In this document: positions 7,559-16,500 of the stretch, one piece after another | Numbering within the stretch: the stretch's first letter is position 1 | Layout of the letters: the number at the start of each line of letters is the position of its first letter | IMG/VR virus record: IMGVR_UViG_3300025151_000124 | Coordinates: 1 to 36,454 of that record | Strand: one strand, 5' to 3' | Origin: a virus | Length of the DNA stretch: 36,454 bases | Notes under the pieces: generated by a model | What the model saw: only the letters and a program-made list of their open reading frames with translations | The model's database searches: none | Told to the model about the DNA's origin: nothing | Made by a program: the position numbers and the translations under genes

Positions 7559-10500
7559 ATGAATATCCAAGACATTAGAAAACAATATCCTCAATATGAT
7601 GATATTTCTGATGAACAACTTCTAGAAGGAATTAGAAAAAAACATTATAGTGACTTAGATAAGGATGTTTTTTATTCTAAGATAAATAGAGTTACTCCAG
7701 AAACACCTGTTTCTGAAGACACTCCAGCTACGCCTGAAACTTCAGAAGATCAGGAACTTAGAACACAAGACCCCTTTAAGAAAGAAATGGAGGCTCTTTC
7801 AAGCATAGTTGACAAGGCTAAAACTTCTGATCCAATGTCAATGATTGGAAATGCTCAGGTTGAAATTGGAAAAGCGCAGCAAGTGTCTGGCAAAATTTGG
7901 GCAAAGGTTTTTGAAAACATAGGAACTTTTGTTCCAGAAACTTTTCTTAACATTACAAAAATTTTAGCCCCAGAAACTGCGGAAAGGATAGAACAGTCTG
8001 AAACTGGACAGGCTGTCTCTACCTTTATAAACAATCTTAATCCTCTTACTGAAAATGAGAAATTAGCTGCTACCCTTGTAAGTTATTTGGGTCTTGTTAC
8101 TGCTGGAAGAAAGATAAGTAAAGACACTTTAGAACTTCTTGTGAACAGGTTTGGCGCTCCTAAGGCAAAGAAAATTGCCATTGAAATGAACAAGCAAATG
8201 GGAGGTAAAGCCAAAGATTTACAGTCAAGAGGGCAACGTGTTGCCATAGGAACAGGAATTGCTACGGGAACTGCTGCTACCTCTATTGCCGCAGATGTTG
8301 CTCTTCGCCCTGAAGACTTGATTCTATCCGCTGAACTGGTTGATAACTTTCCAGAAACTTTTGATTACATTGCCAGAGAAATTCCTTTTGGTGATAGCTT
8401 TGTAAAGCTTGCCAATGACCTTCGCATTGCAGATACTGACAGTGAAAGAACTAAAGTTCTGAAACAGTACGGAGACGCGGCTCTTCTTGAGCTTCCTTTG
8501 AATGCTGTAGCACAGTCAATTTTTATGGTTGCTAAGTATGGTCCTAAGGCAACTATGGAGGCTGCTAAGGCAGGGGCCAAAACTAAACTAGGAAAGCGTA
8601 TAGCCTCTGGTCTACGCCCTGTGACGGAGACAGTTGCAAACATCAATACGAGAACTGGTAGAATTCTTACTTCAAGGGCAGCATTGCCGAAAATCGGTGA
8701 CGATGATGAGATGATGCAAGCTGCTATAACTCTTCAGAACAGCCGTAAGTATTTTGAAACTCAGGTAACCTTCCGTCTTAAAGAACTTCAGAGAGCGCAG
8801 AAGAGATACGGAGTTTCTGATGATGCTTTTAAATCCTACTTTAATACAGGAAAGGGTGACATAAACCCTAACGTAAAAGAACTGGTGGATGATTTTAAGG
8901 TATTAATAAACCAGAATGAGGCTGAGATTGCAAAGATTCTTGGGTACAAGGATGGAAACTTTGGAGTTCGTTCTGATGGTCAGGACTTCTATGTAACACG
9001 TCAGTATTCTTCTGCTCTTAGTCCTAAAGACAACAAGAGAATGAAAGAGGCGATCCTTGCCTATGAAAATAAAAAGACTATTTCAGACGCCTCTCTTGAA
9101 AACAGGATCAATGGTGTTATAAAACTAATAGACCCAGAGGATGAGCTTTCAAGAAGCCAGAGAGCCAACGTCATGTACAACATCATTGAAAACATGAGGG
9201 GTACTGAGGGTAGTTGGCATCGTAGCTTGTTTGATGGTGTAAGCGATAGACATGCTAGGTCCGTTGCGGAGGCAAACGCCAAGAGCTTGTTGGCAAGAAA
9301 GGACTTACCTGAAGAATTCAGAGCTTTTCTGGGTGAGGTTAAAGACCCCTACAAAGGTATTCAATCGACCGTATTGGCTCAAGGTCAGGTGCTTTCGCAG
9401 CTTAGGTACTACAAGGATATCCAGAGGATAGCCTCTCAGACAAAAGGGAAAGAGTTTGAACTTCCCGGTCTTGTTCCCTTCCTTCCGTCTCGTAAGGAAA
9501 CTTTTAAAGAAGGTGCCGGTGCTGGAGATAAATACCTAAGTGAACTCATGCGAGATGCTATGGGTAAGTTTGGAGGTGTTAATAACAAAAGAATTCTTGA
9601 AGACCCCGCAGTTAGTGAGTACTTTGCACGTATGATTTCAAGGGGTCTTGATGTATACGACGTTAATAACTCAAGTAGTCTAATGAGGGGTCTGTCTAAG
9701 ATAGCCTCCTTTGGTCAGGCTCTCCAGACTACTCTAGATGCTCCTGCTTACCTGTTGAATACCTCAGGTATGCTTCAGATGATGGTAGCTAATGGTCATG
9801 GGTTTAATCCTAAAAACTATGTAAGGGCTATATCAGAGATAAATACCCTAGCTCAACAGGTTATCAAGAAAGACGCTAGAGCTATTGAAACACTAGCTAC
9901 GCTTAAACGTCTTGGAGTTATTGACCAAGATGTAACCGGCGAAATGATTGCTCAAAATGCACGTATCTTTGGAGACAAGCAGGGAAACATAGCAAGCAGG
10001 GCTTTTTCTAAAACAATGGAAAAGGCTGGTAGGCTTTATGGACAACCAGACTTGTATGGAAAGCTTGTTGCTTTTCAATCTGAAGTAGCCGCACAGAGAG
10101 CGATGTTCCCCAACCTATCTGCAAAACAGATAAACGAGAGAGCGGCAACCATTGTCAGGGACACCATGCCAACTTACGGTTCTGCTCCTGCTTTCTTCAG
10201 GCAGTTTTCTAGAATTCCTGTGGTAGGTAACTACACCCTGTTTCCTGTAGAACTGGTGAGAACTACAAAGAACGTAGCCAAGTATGGCGTTCGTGACCTT
10301 CAAGAAGGATTGAGAACAGGTAACATGCGTCAGGCAGCTACAGGACTACGAAGGCTTGCTGGTCTGTCCGCTGTTGCTGTTGGCATGGATCAACTGTTTA
10401 CTCAATCTAGAAATGTGTACGGCATAACAGATGAACATCGTAAGGTTATGGCTATTCTAAGACCTGAGTGGTCTGCTGGATCAGAAGATGTTTATATGGA

Positions 10501-11713
10501 ACCTATTCATATAGATGAATTAGGTGCTGAAGCTATTACTCCTGAAACTGTTAAATCACAGTTTCCTGAAGATGATTGGCCTGATATAAAAGAGAGGCTT
10601 GGGTATAAAGGAAACTACAAACAGTTTATAGCCCAGCGTGTTGAAGAACAGAAAGAAAATTACAAACCTTTCATCAGGACAAGGACCCTTAACTCTGCTG
10701 CTTTTAACACCTTTGACCAGATAGTTCGTCCCATAAAGCTTCTCACTGGGCGTATCTTTGGAGGTGAAACGCTGTCAGAAGAAGAACTAGAAGACCCTCT
10801 AGGAAAAGCTTTAAATGTAGCGTTAGGACAGTTCGTATCTCCTAAGATTGCTGTACAGGCAGGAATGAATGTTCTTACCGGGGTAGACAACAGAACTGGT
10901 AAGCCTGTATATGAAAACTATGCAGGTATAACTACCGAAGAAAAAATTTCAAACGGTTTAGAAACTCTTCTTAAACCTATAACCGCTGGCGGAAGTTATA
11001 AAATTATAGATGAGTTTGCGAAAACTCAAACAGCGGAGGAACTACTGGGCTTAGGAAGGGCTGAAAGAGCCAACGGAAGACCTTTGAATGAAAACGATTT
11101 AATTTTCTGGGGAGCTACTGGGGGTCGTCCTCGAACAAGAAACCTTACTATGGAAATGGGATACAGCCTGTACAAAGATATGCTTCCTTTGACTGCTTCT
11201 AAACAGCGTCTTCAAAATGAGATAAGACAACTGGAGCCTCAGTTGTTGACTGAAGAAAAGATGAATGAGTTTTCAGAGCTATACAGAGATAGTCAGGAAC
11301 GCAGTAGACAGGCAATGAGAAAACTGAGTAGAAAAGTAGAGAACTTTGCCAGCGCGCCTGTTCAAGTTATAAGAAGGCGTAATGGCAAGAAGGTAGTGGA
11401 TCAGGAAAGGGTAGGTATCCCTCGTGTTCTTGAGGCTGCTACCAGATCATTTACAGCCAACGCTAACCCTAGGCTGATAGAAAGTCTCCAAGCTTCTCTT
11501 AATGAACTAAATAAAACAGTAAACAATCAGAAAGACAGGTTTGATATTGCTTACGTTCCTGATGATATTTTTACGGATTCATTTATAGACGAACTTTTGA
11601 GAAAAAGATTTACTATGGATCAGATAGCTGATTTAAGTGAGAGAATAGGAGCTATAAGAATTGAACAGGCGGAAAGACCTTTGTATCAAGACCCACCTGA
11701 GGAGGCTAAGTGA
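7559..11713 (+). CDS. Very large internal virion protein (DNA ejection, T7 gp16-position)
   Basis: 1,384 residues, the largest gene. It opens with a short motif seen at the N-terminus of many big phage virion proteins: IRKQYPQYDDISDEQLLEGIRKKHYSD (residues 5-31), followed by a Pro/Thr/Glu linker. The rest is mostly helical. Hydrophobic glycine/alanine stretches such as GTGIATGTAATSIAADVAL (near residues 231-249) and LRRLAGLSAVAVGMDQLF could contact membrane. No lysozyme or transglycosylase catalytic signature was found by eye, unlike T7 gp16. The likely role is to be ejected before the DNA and form part of a channel across the cell envelope. It starts 3 bases after the previous stop and ends in a TGATG overlap with the next gene. 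Confidence 0.65.
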   Translation: MNIQDIRKQYPQYDDISDEQLLEGIRKKHYSDLDKDVFYSKINRVTPETPVSEDTPATPETSEDQELRTQDPFKKEMEALSSIVDKAKTSDPMSMIGNAQVEIGKAQQVSGKIWAKVFENIGTFVPETFLNITKILAPETAERIEQSETGQAVSTFINNLNPLTENEKLAATLVSYLGLVTAGRKISKDTLELLVNRFGAPKAKKIAIEMNKQMGGKAKDLQSRGQRVAIGTGIATGTAATSIAADVALRPEDLILSAELVDNFPETFDYIAREIPFGDSFVKLANDLRIADTDSERTKVLKQYGDAALLELPLNAVAQSIFMVAKYGPKATMEAAKAGAKTKLGKRIASGLRPVTETVANINTRTGRILTSRAALPKIGDDDEMMQAAITLQNSRKYFETQVTFRLKELQRAQKRYGVSDDAFKSYFNTGKGDINPNVKELVDDFKVLINQNEAEIAKILGYKDGNFGVRSDGQDFYVTRQYSSALSPKDNKRMKEAILAYENKKTISDASLENRINGVIKLIDPEDELSRSQRANVMYNIIENMRGTEGSWHRSLFDGVSDRHARSVAEANAKSLLARKDLPEEFRAFLGEVKDPYKGIQSTVLAQGQVLSQLRYYKDIQRIASQTKGKEFELPGLVPFLPSRKETFKEGAGAGDKYLSELMRDAMGKFGGVNNKRILEDPAVSEYFARMISRGLDVYDVNNSSSLMRGLSKIASFGQALQTTLDAPAYLLNTSGMLQMMVANGHGFNPKNYVRAISEINTLAQQVIKKDARAIETLATLKRLGVIDQDVTGEMIAQNARIFGDKQGNIASRAFSKTMEKAGRLYGQPDLYGKLVAFQSEVAAQRAMFPNLSAKQINERAATIVRDTMPTYGSAPAFFRQFSRIPVVGNYTLFPVELVRTTKNVAKYGVRDLQEGLRTGNMRQAATGLRRLAGLSAVAVGMDQLFTQSRNVYGITDEHRKVMAILRPEWSAGSEDVYMEPIHIDELGAEAITPETVKSQFPEDDWPDIKERLGYKGNYKQFIAQRVEEQKENYKPFIRTRTLNSAAFNTFDQIVRPIKLLTGRIFGGETLSEEELEDPLGKALNVALGQFVSPKIAVQAGMNVLTGVDNRTGKPVYENYAGITTEEKISNGLETLLKPITAGGSYKIIDEFAKTQTAEELLGLGRAERANGRPLNENDLIFWGATGGRPRTRNLTMEMGYSLYKDMLPLTASKQRLQNEIRQLEPQLLTEEKMNEFSELYRDSQERSRQAMRKLSRKVENFASAPVQVIRRRNGKKVVDQERVGIPRVLEAATRSFTANANPRLIESLQASLNELNKTVNNQKDRFDIAYVPDDIFTDSFIDELLRKRFTMDQIADLSERIGAIRIEQAERPLYQDPPEEAK

Positions 11714-13347
11714 TGGCTACGTTTAGAGAAGAACTTGGTCAGGCGTTTATGCAAACTCCTTTTGTTAAGGCAGGTTTGCTGGGACTAACGGGTTCACAAG
11801 TTGCTAATAAAATTCTTTCTGAAATGTCTACAGGAGAAAAAGCTCAACTAGTTACGTCTATGGTTCCATATCTAGGAACGACTACTAGCGTTGGTCTGGA
11901 TAGTTATAACTTCTATAAAGACCCCGGCTTAGGAACTGGAACAACACTAGGGCTTAATGCTTTCCCTTTCAATAAAATTGTTAGATACTTGAGAAGCGTT
12001 GGTGTTGAAACGGCAAGTCAGTTTTCAAACATACTTTCTGAGATGGCAAAACAAACCGCAGAGTCGGGCTTAGGAAATACCCCTAACTTTATAAGAGCTT
12101 TCTACGGAAAAGGGCCGGGTGGGATGGTTGGTCTAGGCGAAGCTGCTGTAAAAGGTTTGACTAATGAAGCTGTAACTAGGGTAAGTCCCCAAGCTATTGC
12201 CGCACGGAGGCAGGGCGTAACAAAGGCAATACAGAACAGGGCTAAGTTAAGTTTGAAAGAGTTTGATACAGCAACAAAAGAACTTCCTATCATTGATGAG
12301 AAAATTAAAGCTGCTAATGATTTGGGAAACTATGGTCAGGTAAGAGCCTTGGAAAAAAGAAAAGAAAAACTTACTGAAAATAAGCAATCAGCCCTCAAGA
12401 AAGTTATGGGAGCAGTCAACGCACAACAACTTTATAATGAGCAGTACGGAAGAGGTCTTTCAAAACTAGGAGAAAAAGTAGAGGGTCTGGCTATCAGAAA
12501 GTTTACAGACTTTAAACCTCAAGACTACTTCGATTCTGTAAGAGAAGCGGGTGGAAACATGGTGCCAGCTATATCTCGTTCAGATACAGACGTAGCCTTT
12601 AGAGAAATTTCAAGTGCTTGGAATGTAAACCCCGATAAGAAATACAGACTTGCTTTGAGAAACCCTTCCGCAGGTGCATCTGGTAAACTCATTGATCCTA
12701 TCAGGAAGAACAGGAAAATTTTAGGAGGGGTAAATAGGAGACAACTTGCTGAAGTATTTTCTGAAGGTGGTTTCAATAGTAACAAAGAACTTCTAGAGGC
12801 TTTGCAAAAAGTACCTAACATTAAAATAAGAAATGTAGAAGGTGTTCTTAAGAACAACGAATCTCCCGTGTTGATGGGTAGTTTTAAAAGTGACGCTGTT
12901 GACTTGGGCGGCGTTAATGTTGTAACTACGGTTAAACCTGATGGAAAGATGTTTGCTATAATCAGCGATGAAAACGATCTTCTTAACATTCCAAAGGTAA
13001 ACAAAAGTCTTAAAGCTCCTTTAGCAGACAGTAGAATGATTAGTGTTACCACTCCTGTAGAATTTGATCTGTTAAAGATAGCTAAAAAAGAAAAGGGAGA
13101 GAATGTTGAAGTCAGCATTCCTTCCGATGCTAAAACTAGAGAAGCTGTTGCTGAGGCTATCGGAACAGATTCAGGGAGGAAACTAGGCCGTGGCGCTGGT
13201 TCAGCTACTAAGGCTGATCTCGCTGTTACAGAATACATAGCCGACTTGAAACCTGAGGAAAGTGCGGGTGACTTGATAGAAGCTGGTGCTGGAGTAGCAG
13301 ATATTTTTAAAAAACCATTGACGTTTTCAGGAGATGATGATGAGTAA
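11713..13347 (+). CDS. Large virion-associated protein of unknown family, last gene of plus arm
   Basis: 544 residues. I place the start at the ATG at 11713 rather than a GTG one codon earlier. It forms a TGATG overlap with the previous stop and has GAGGAGG at the right distance. The N-terminal third has Gly/Leu-rich hydrophobic segments (FVKAGLLGLTGSQVANKIL, VPYLGTTTSVGLDSYNF) and the middle is a long charged helical region (residues ~165-250, many K, E, A). The C-terminal part is alpha/beta with repeated VPNIKIRNVEGVL- and TPVEFDLLKIAKKE-type strands. No enzyme motif was recognised. It is the distal member of the ejection-protein operon and stops 21 bases before the convergent hairpin. A protein injected with the DNA is plausible but unproven. 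Confidence 0.5.
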   Translation: MATFREELGQAFMQTPFVKAGLLGLTGSQVANKILSEMSTGEKAQLVTSMVPYLGTTTSVGLDSYNFYKDPGLGTGTTLGLNAFPFNKIVRYLRSVGVETASQFSNILSEMAKQTAESGLGNTPNFIRAFYGKGPGGMVGLGEAAVKGLTNEAVTRVSPQAIAARRQGVTKAIQNRAKLSLKEFDTATKELPIIDEKIKAANDLGNYGQVRALEKRKEKLTENKQSALKKVMGAVNAQQLYNEQYGRGLSKLGEKVEGLAIRKFTDFKPQDYFDSVREAGGNMVPAISRSDTDVAFREISSAWNVNPDKKYRLALRNPSAGASGKLIDPIRKNRKILGGVNRRQLAEVFSEGGFNSNKELLEALQKVPNIKIRNVEGVLKNNESPVLMGSFKSDAVDLGGVNVVTTVKPDGKMFAIISDENDLLNIPKVNKSLKAPLADSRMISVTTPVEFDLLKIAKKEKGENVEVSIPSDAKTREAVAEAIGTDSGRKLGRGAGSATKADLAVTEYIADLKPEESAGDLIEAGAGVADIFKKPLTFSGDDDE

Positions 13348-13367
13348 AAGTAAAACGACAAACGAGC

Positions 13368-13411
13368 TTACCCTACCGTAGACCTCAGTAAGATTGGCCT
13401 CGGTAGGGTAA
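13368..13411. terminator. Hairpin between convergent arms, likely bidirectional terminator
   Basis: TTACCCTACCG (13368-13378) and CGGTAGGGTAA (13401-13411) form a perfect 11-bp stem with a 22-base loop. It sits exactly in the 75-base gap where the plus arm (stop 13347) meets the minus arm (stop 13423). There is no strong T-run on either side, so it is not a textbook intrinsic terminator. Position makes a two-way terminator the best reading. Confidence 0.65.
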
Positions 13412-13422
13412 ACTAGACTGTC

Positions 13423-15123
13423 CTAGCCGCACTCCTTCTGACCTGTCTCCGGATCAATGAAGCAAGCTGCACCCTCATCAGTATCCTTCTCCTCACTGAC
13501 GTTCAGGATACCATAGCGTTTACCGGCTAGTCGGAAGGTGGTAACACCCTTTAGTTTACCCTTCCATCCCTTCAGGTATACATCCTTAAACTCATCAAAC
13601 GTAACAGCATCACCGACATTGATGGTCTTTGAACAAGCACTGTCAATGAACGGTTGAACTGCGATCTGAATGTTAAGGTGATCGTCAGTCGTCAGGTCAC
13701 TCGTCTGTTCTCCTTTCTTCTCAAACATATTCCACACGTAGTCCTTCATCTTCATGACAATCGGACCTTCGGGTAGCTGAACTGTGCGGTCGTACTCATA
13801 GGCAAACACAGGTTCAATACCACTGGATACGTTGTCGGCACAGAAGCTGATCGTACCTGTAGGTGCTATGGAAGTCAGGTGGCTATTGCGGATACCCTGC
13901 TTCCGTATCTTCTCCTGTAAGTCCTTAGGCAGACGGGAGATGAAACCACTAGCCATGTAACCCTCTTCCTCGTACAGAGGAAACGATCCCTTCTCTACTG
14001 CAAGATCAGAGCTTGCCTCATAAGCTGTGTAGGTCAGTGTCTTCATGATCTTCTTCGTCAACTGAATGGACTCAGGAGAGCCGTAGGACATCCCCAGAAG
14101 CGTGAAGGTGTTTGCTAGGGCAGTGATACCCAAACCCATACGACGCTTATCCTGATGGTCCTTATGCTGTTCCTCAAGGGGATATTTGGTACGGTCTATA
14201 ACATTATCCATAGCACGTACCACATGAGGAATATCAGCCTTCATTTTGTTGAAGTTAAACTTTCCATCCTCAACATATTTAACAAGGTTGAATGAACCAA
14301 GAAGACAGGCACCGTAGGGAGGCAGAGGTTGCTCACCGCAGGGGTTGGTCGCTGCGATAGTCTCACAGTAGTTCAGAGGATTGTCCTCGTTGACACGATC
14401 AATGAAGATCACACCCGGCTCTGCCCAGTCCCAATTGTTACGCATGATCTCGTCCCACAACATACGAGCATCAATGGTACGGTGCTTCTCGCCTTTGTAC
14501 TGGAGATCAAAGCTACCACCTTTCTCCACTGCCCTCATGAACTCATCGGTAACAGCCACGCTGACATTGAAGTTGGTCAGGTCTTTATCGTTCTTCTTAG
14601 CACGGATAAACTCTTCGATGTCTGGATGATCGACACGAAGCATACCCATCATGGCACCACGACGGTGACCCGCTGATACTATCGTCCTGCATACCGCATC
14701 AAAGATGTGCATAAATGATACAGGACCACTGGCAGAACTATCAAGAGATACAATGCGAGAACCGCGAGGGCGAATAAGAGAGAAATCGTAGCCAATCCCA
14801 CCTCCGCGCCGCATTGTCTCAGCCGCTTCAGAAGCTCTTTGCATGATAGAGTCCATAGAGTCTTCAATTGTACCACTGACGAAACAGTTAAGCGCCGTAA
14901 CATCCCTCGGACTTCCCATAGCAGATTGGACCCTGCCAGCAGCGAGGAACCGCATGTCCATAGTGATTTCTTTATACGCTCTACGATGTTCTTCATCATC
15001 CGACATTACTCCTGCTTGTCTGTTAATTGCTTCTTCAAAGCTTTCATTTTGAAGACGATACTTCATAGCGTGAAGATCGTCACATGGTTTGACCAGCGGT
15101 CCTACTGAGTTTCTTCCGTACAT
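13423..15123 (-). CDS. nrdJ: Adenosylcobalamin-dependent (class II) ribonucleoside reductase
   Basis: 566 residues. It reduces ribonucleotides to deoxyribonucleotides for phage DNA synthesis. The catalytic set is visible: C80 (ALNCFVSG), the radical-site N260-P-C262-G-E264, and C273 in PPYGACLLGSFNL. NFNVSVAVTDEF (residues 184-195) and SIAPTGTIS are also family motifs. A C-terminal Cys pair (ACFIDPETGQKEC) probably serves as redox shuttle. There is no N-terminal ATP-cone and no small (NrdB) subunit nearby, consistent with class II, which uses vitamin B12 instead of oxygen. It is short compared with many bacterial NrdJ (700 or more residues). AAGGAG precedes the start. It is the last gene of the minus arm, after ThyX. 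Class II RNR is a hallmark of cobavirus-like marine phages. Confidence 0.9.
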   Translation of the reverse strand: MYGRNSVGPLVKPCDDLHAMKYRLQNESFEEAINRQAGVMSDDEEHRRAYKEITMDMRFLAAGRVQSAMGSPRDVTALNCFVSGTIEDSMDSIMQRASEAAETMRRGGGIGYDFSLIRPRGSRIVSLDSSASGPVSFMHIFDAVCRTIVSAGHRRGAMMGMLRVDHPDIEEFIRAKKNDKDLTNFNVSVAVTDEFMRAVEKGGSFDLQYKGEKHRTIDARMLWDEIMRNNWDWAEPGVIFIDRVNEDNPLNYCETIAATNPCGEQPLPPYGACLLGSFNLVKYVEDGKFNFNKMKADIPHVVRAMDNVIDRTKYPLEEQHKDHQDKRRMGLGITALANTFTLLGMSYGSPESIQLTKKIMKTLTYTAYEASSDLAVEKGSFPLYEEEGYMASGFISRLPKDLQEKIRKQGIRNSHLTSIAPTGTISFCADNVSSGIEPVFAYEYDRTVQLPEGPIVMKMKDYVWNMFEKKGEQTSDLTTDDHLNIQIAVQPFIDSACSKTINVGDAVTFDEFKDVYLKGWKGKLKGVTTFRLAGKRYGILNVSEEKDTDEGAACFIDPETGQKECG

Positions 15124-15144
15124 ATCTGGCTTTCTCCTTTAGTT

Positions 15145-15348
15145 TTAGTGGTGCGAAGTAAAAGTAATTTCTGAGTATTCTTCGCCCTGATCCAAGTGTG
15201 CTTTGAAATCTTCAAGAGCTTCCATAATAAAGTAACTAACTGTTCTATGGTTTATTGCTGCCATCTCTTCTATAAAGCACAGAACATCAGGGTCTAGTCC
15301 TTCGTTTACCAAAGCCTTGAAGTAAGCTTCTTCTATATACTCTTCCAT
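15145..15348 (-). CDS. Small acidic protein of unknown function
   Basis: 67 residues. The start is placed at the ATG at 15348, which overlaps the upstream stop as TAATG and has GGAGAG ahead. A longer in-frame start (15399) would lie 50 bases inside the preceding gene. The sequence is acidic and helical (MEEYIEEAYFKALVNEGLDP ... AINHRTVSYFIMEALEDFKAHLDQG), with no recognised domain. It sits between a DUF6378 protein and ribonucleotide reductase in the nucleotide-metabolism end of the replication arm. No function is claimed. Confidence 0.65.
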   Translation of the reverse strand: MEEYIEEAYFKALVNEGLDPDVLCFIEEMAAINHRTVSYFIMEALEDFKAHLDQGEEYSEITFTSHH

Positions 15349-15623
15349 TACTTCTCTCCAATCTGGGACATCTCTCCCGCAAGTGCGCTGTATCCACATA
15401 TGTCTACAAAGCTATCGTCTGTGTAGGAATGCTGAACTCTCGCAATCTTAACCAGCATCATCATAACAGCTACGTCAGTCGGTGTAAAGTTTACCTCGTT
15501 ATCAATATAATTAGACCAGTAATCTGCAATCCTTTTGTGGTTCAACCAAGCATCACCGTAGTCCTTCTTACGATCTCCGTTTACAAGCTCCTTGGCTTTC
15601 TCCAGTATCTCGTCACGTTTCAT
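15348..15623 (-). CDS. DUF6378 family protein
   Basis: 91 residues from the ATG at 15623, which overlaps the ThyX stop as TGATG with GAGGGAG as RBS. A GTG one codon upstream is less likely. The pattern LVNGDRKKDYGDAWLNHKRIADYWS (residues ~14-38) and TPTDVAVMMMLVKIARVQHSYTDDSFVDICGYSALAGEM is the DUF6378 signature common in phages. The fold is thought to be all-helical, similar to MazG-type nucleotide pyrophosphohydrolases, but catalytic activity is not established. Position between ThyX and NrdJ would fit nucleotide-pool housekeeping. Family confident, function open. Confidence 0.8.
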   Translation of the reverse strand: MKRDEILEKAKELVNGDRKKDYGDAWLNHKRIADYWSNYIDNEVNFTPTDVAVMMMLVKIARVQHSYTDDSFVDICGYSALAGEMSQIGEK

Positions 15624-16300
15624 CACTCACTCCCTCTCAAAGCTTTCCAACTATTAGGATATAACTTTTTACAGTGTTTGTCAATACCCTTGGCTATCTC
15701 TCTCGTCTCCTCCTGACTGTCCTCGGCCATCCTCAGGTTACAGATACGAGAGAAGGCGTAGAGAGAACCTGTCCAGAACCACTGCGTATAAGCTGCCTGT
15801 GGTAGTACCATCCTAGCTTGCTCAGGACACACCCCCTTTTCGAGAAGATAGTCATAGGTCCACAAAGCTCTATCAACAGACGATTTGTAAGGGTCCGTCA
15901 TTAGATTTTTAGGGTTGATGTCTATGATCTCATTAGACGATCCCTGCTTCTTGTCCTCTGAGTATTTCCGCCACACCTCTGGAAAGAAAAACTCAGGAGT
16001 AGTATCGACATATCTACGGGATATCTCGTTCCAAGTTAGACCCACCTGATGCTTACCCAGTTGTCTGGCTACGAAGATGGGAGCCTTAATTCTAAACTGT
16101 AACTGTGGGTGGCTGAAGGGGGACCAGTGTTTGTGCTTGGCAAGGTATTCTATAAGATCAACGTCTTTGGGCTTCATGTATTTTTTTATATTACCATCGT
16201 CATTCCAAAAGTTCCACTCGGAACCTTTATCAAATGAAACTCTGGCAGCATTTACGACACTGAGATCAGAACCCATGTTGTCTATCAGTTCAACATTCAT
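15623..16300 (-). CDS. thyX: Flavin-dependent thymidylate synthase
   Basis: 225 residues. It makes dTMP from dUMP using methylene-tetrahydrofolate, FAD and NADPH. Family regions present are AKHKHWSPFSHPQLQFRIKAPIFVARQL (about residues 54-81), the signature region KHQVGLTWNEISRRYV (83-98), and QAAYTQWFWTGSLYAFSRICNLRM near the C-terminus. The canonical ThyX motif RHRxxSxNExSxR is altered: RHR is replaced by KHQ and one extra residue lies before NE-S. S94 and R96 are kept. The gene overlaps its upstream neighbour (ATGA) and its downstream neighbour (TGATG), so it is part of the nucleotide operon with dCMP deaminase further upstream and NrdJ downstream. Confidence 0.92.
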   Translation of the reverse strand: MNVELIDNMGSDLSVVNAARVSFDKGSEWNFWNDDGNIKKYMKPKDVDLIEYLAKHKHWSPFSHPQLQFRIKAPIFVARQLGKHQVGLTWNEISRRYVDTTPEFFFPEVWRKYSEDKKQGSSNEIIDINPKNLMTDPYKSSVDRALWTYDYLLEKGVCPEQARMVLPQAAYTQWFWTGSLYAFSRICNLRMAEDSQEETREIAKGIDKHCKKLYPNSWKALRGSE

Positions 16301-16500
16301 TCGTCGTACTCCCTATTATACAACATAACGTCGTCAAAGTCAAGGTCATAAATTTCCCTCAGGACTTCCATACGATCCTCAAGAACATCTGAGAACCTCT
16401 CTAGAATATCCTGACTAGACAACCCCAACAACTCGCACAACAGAGGAGGATCAGTCACCTCTGATAGTCTCTCAATGAACTCTTTAATTGGTAAAGGCAT
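16297..16500 (-). CDS. Small acidic helical protein, unknown
   Basis: 67 residues starting at the ATG at 16500 (GGAGG 7 bases upstream). A longer start at 16545 lies inside the endonuclease gene and has no better RBS. Sequence: PLPIKEFIERLSEVTDPPLLCELLGLSSQDILERFSD then VLEDRMEVLREIYDLDFDD. This is the pattern of a short acidic helical protein that I remember from many marine phages next to replication genes, without a name. Overlaps endonuclease I by 17 bases upstream and ThyX by 4 bases downstream. Function unknown. Confidence 0.7.
   Translation of the reverse strand: MPLPIKEFIERLSEVTDPPLLCELLGLSSQDILERFSDVLEDRMEVLREIYDLDFDDVMLYNREYDE

Noticed and set aside
12525-13361. 278-residue open frame on the minus strand
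   Set aside because: It is antisense to the well-supported 544-residue plus-strand gene, its sequence is Ser/Leu-rich low complexity, and it spans no RBS or conserved motif.
14329-14676. Plus-strand frames of 60-115 residues inside the NrdJ gene
   Set aside because: They are shadows of a gene with all catalytic residues; no RBS and no conserved pattern.
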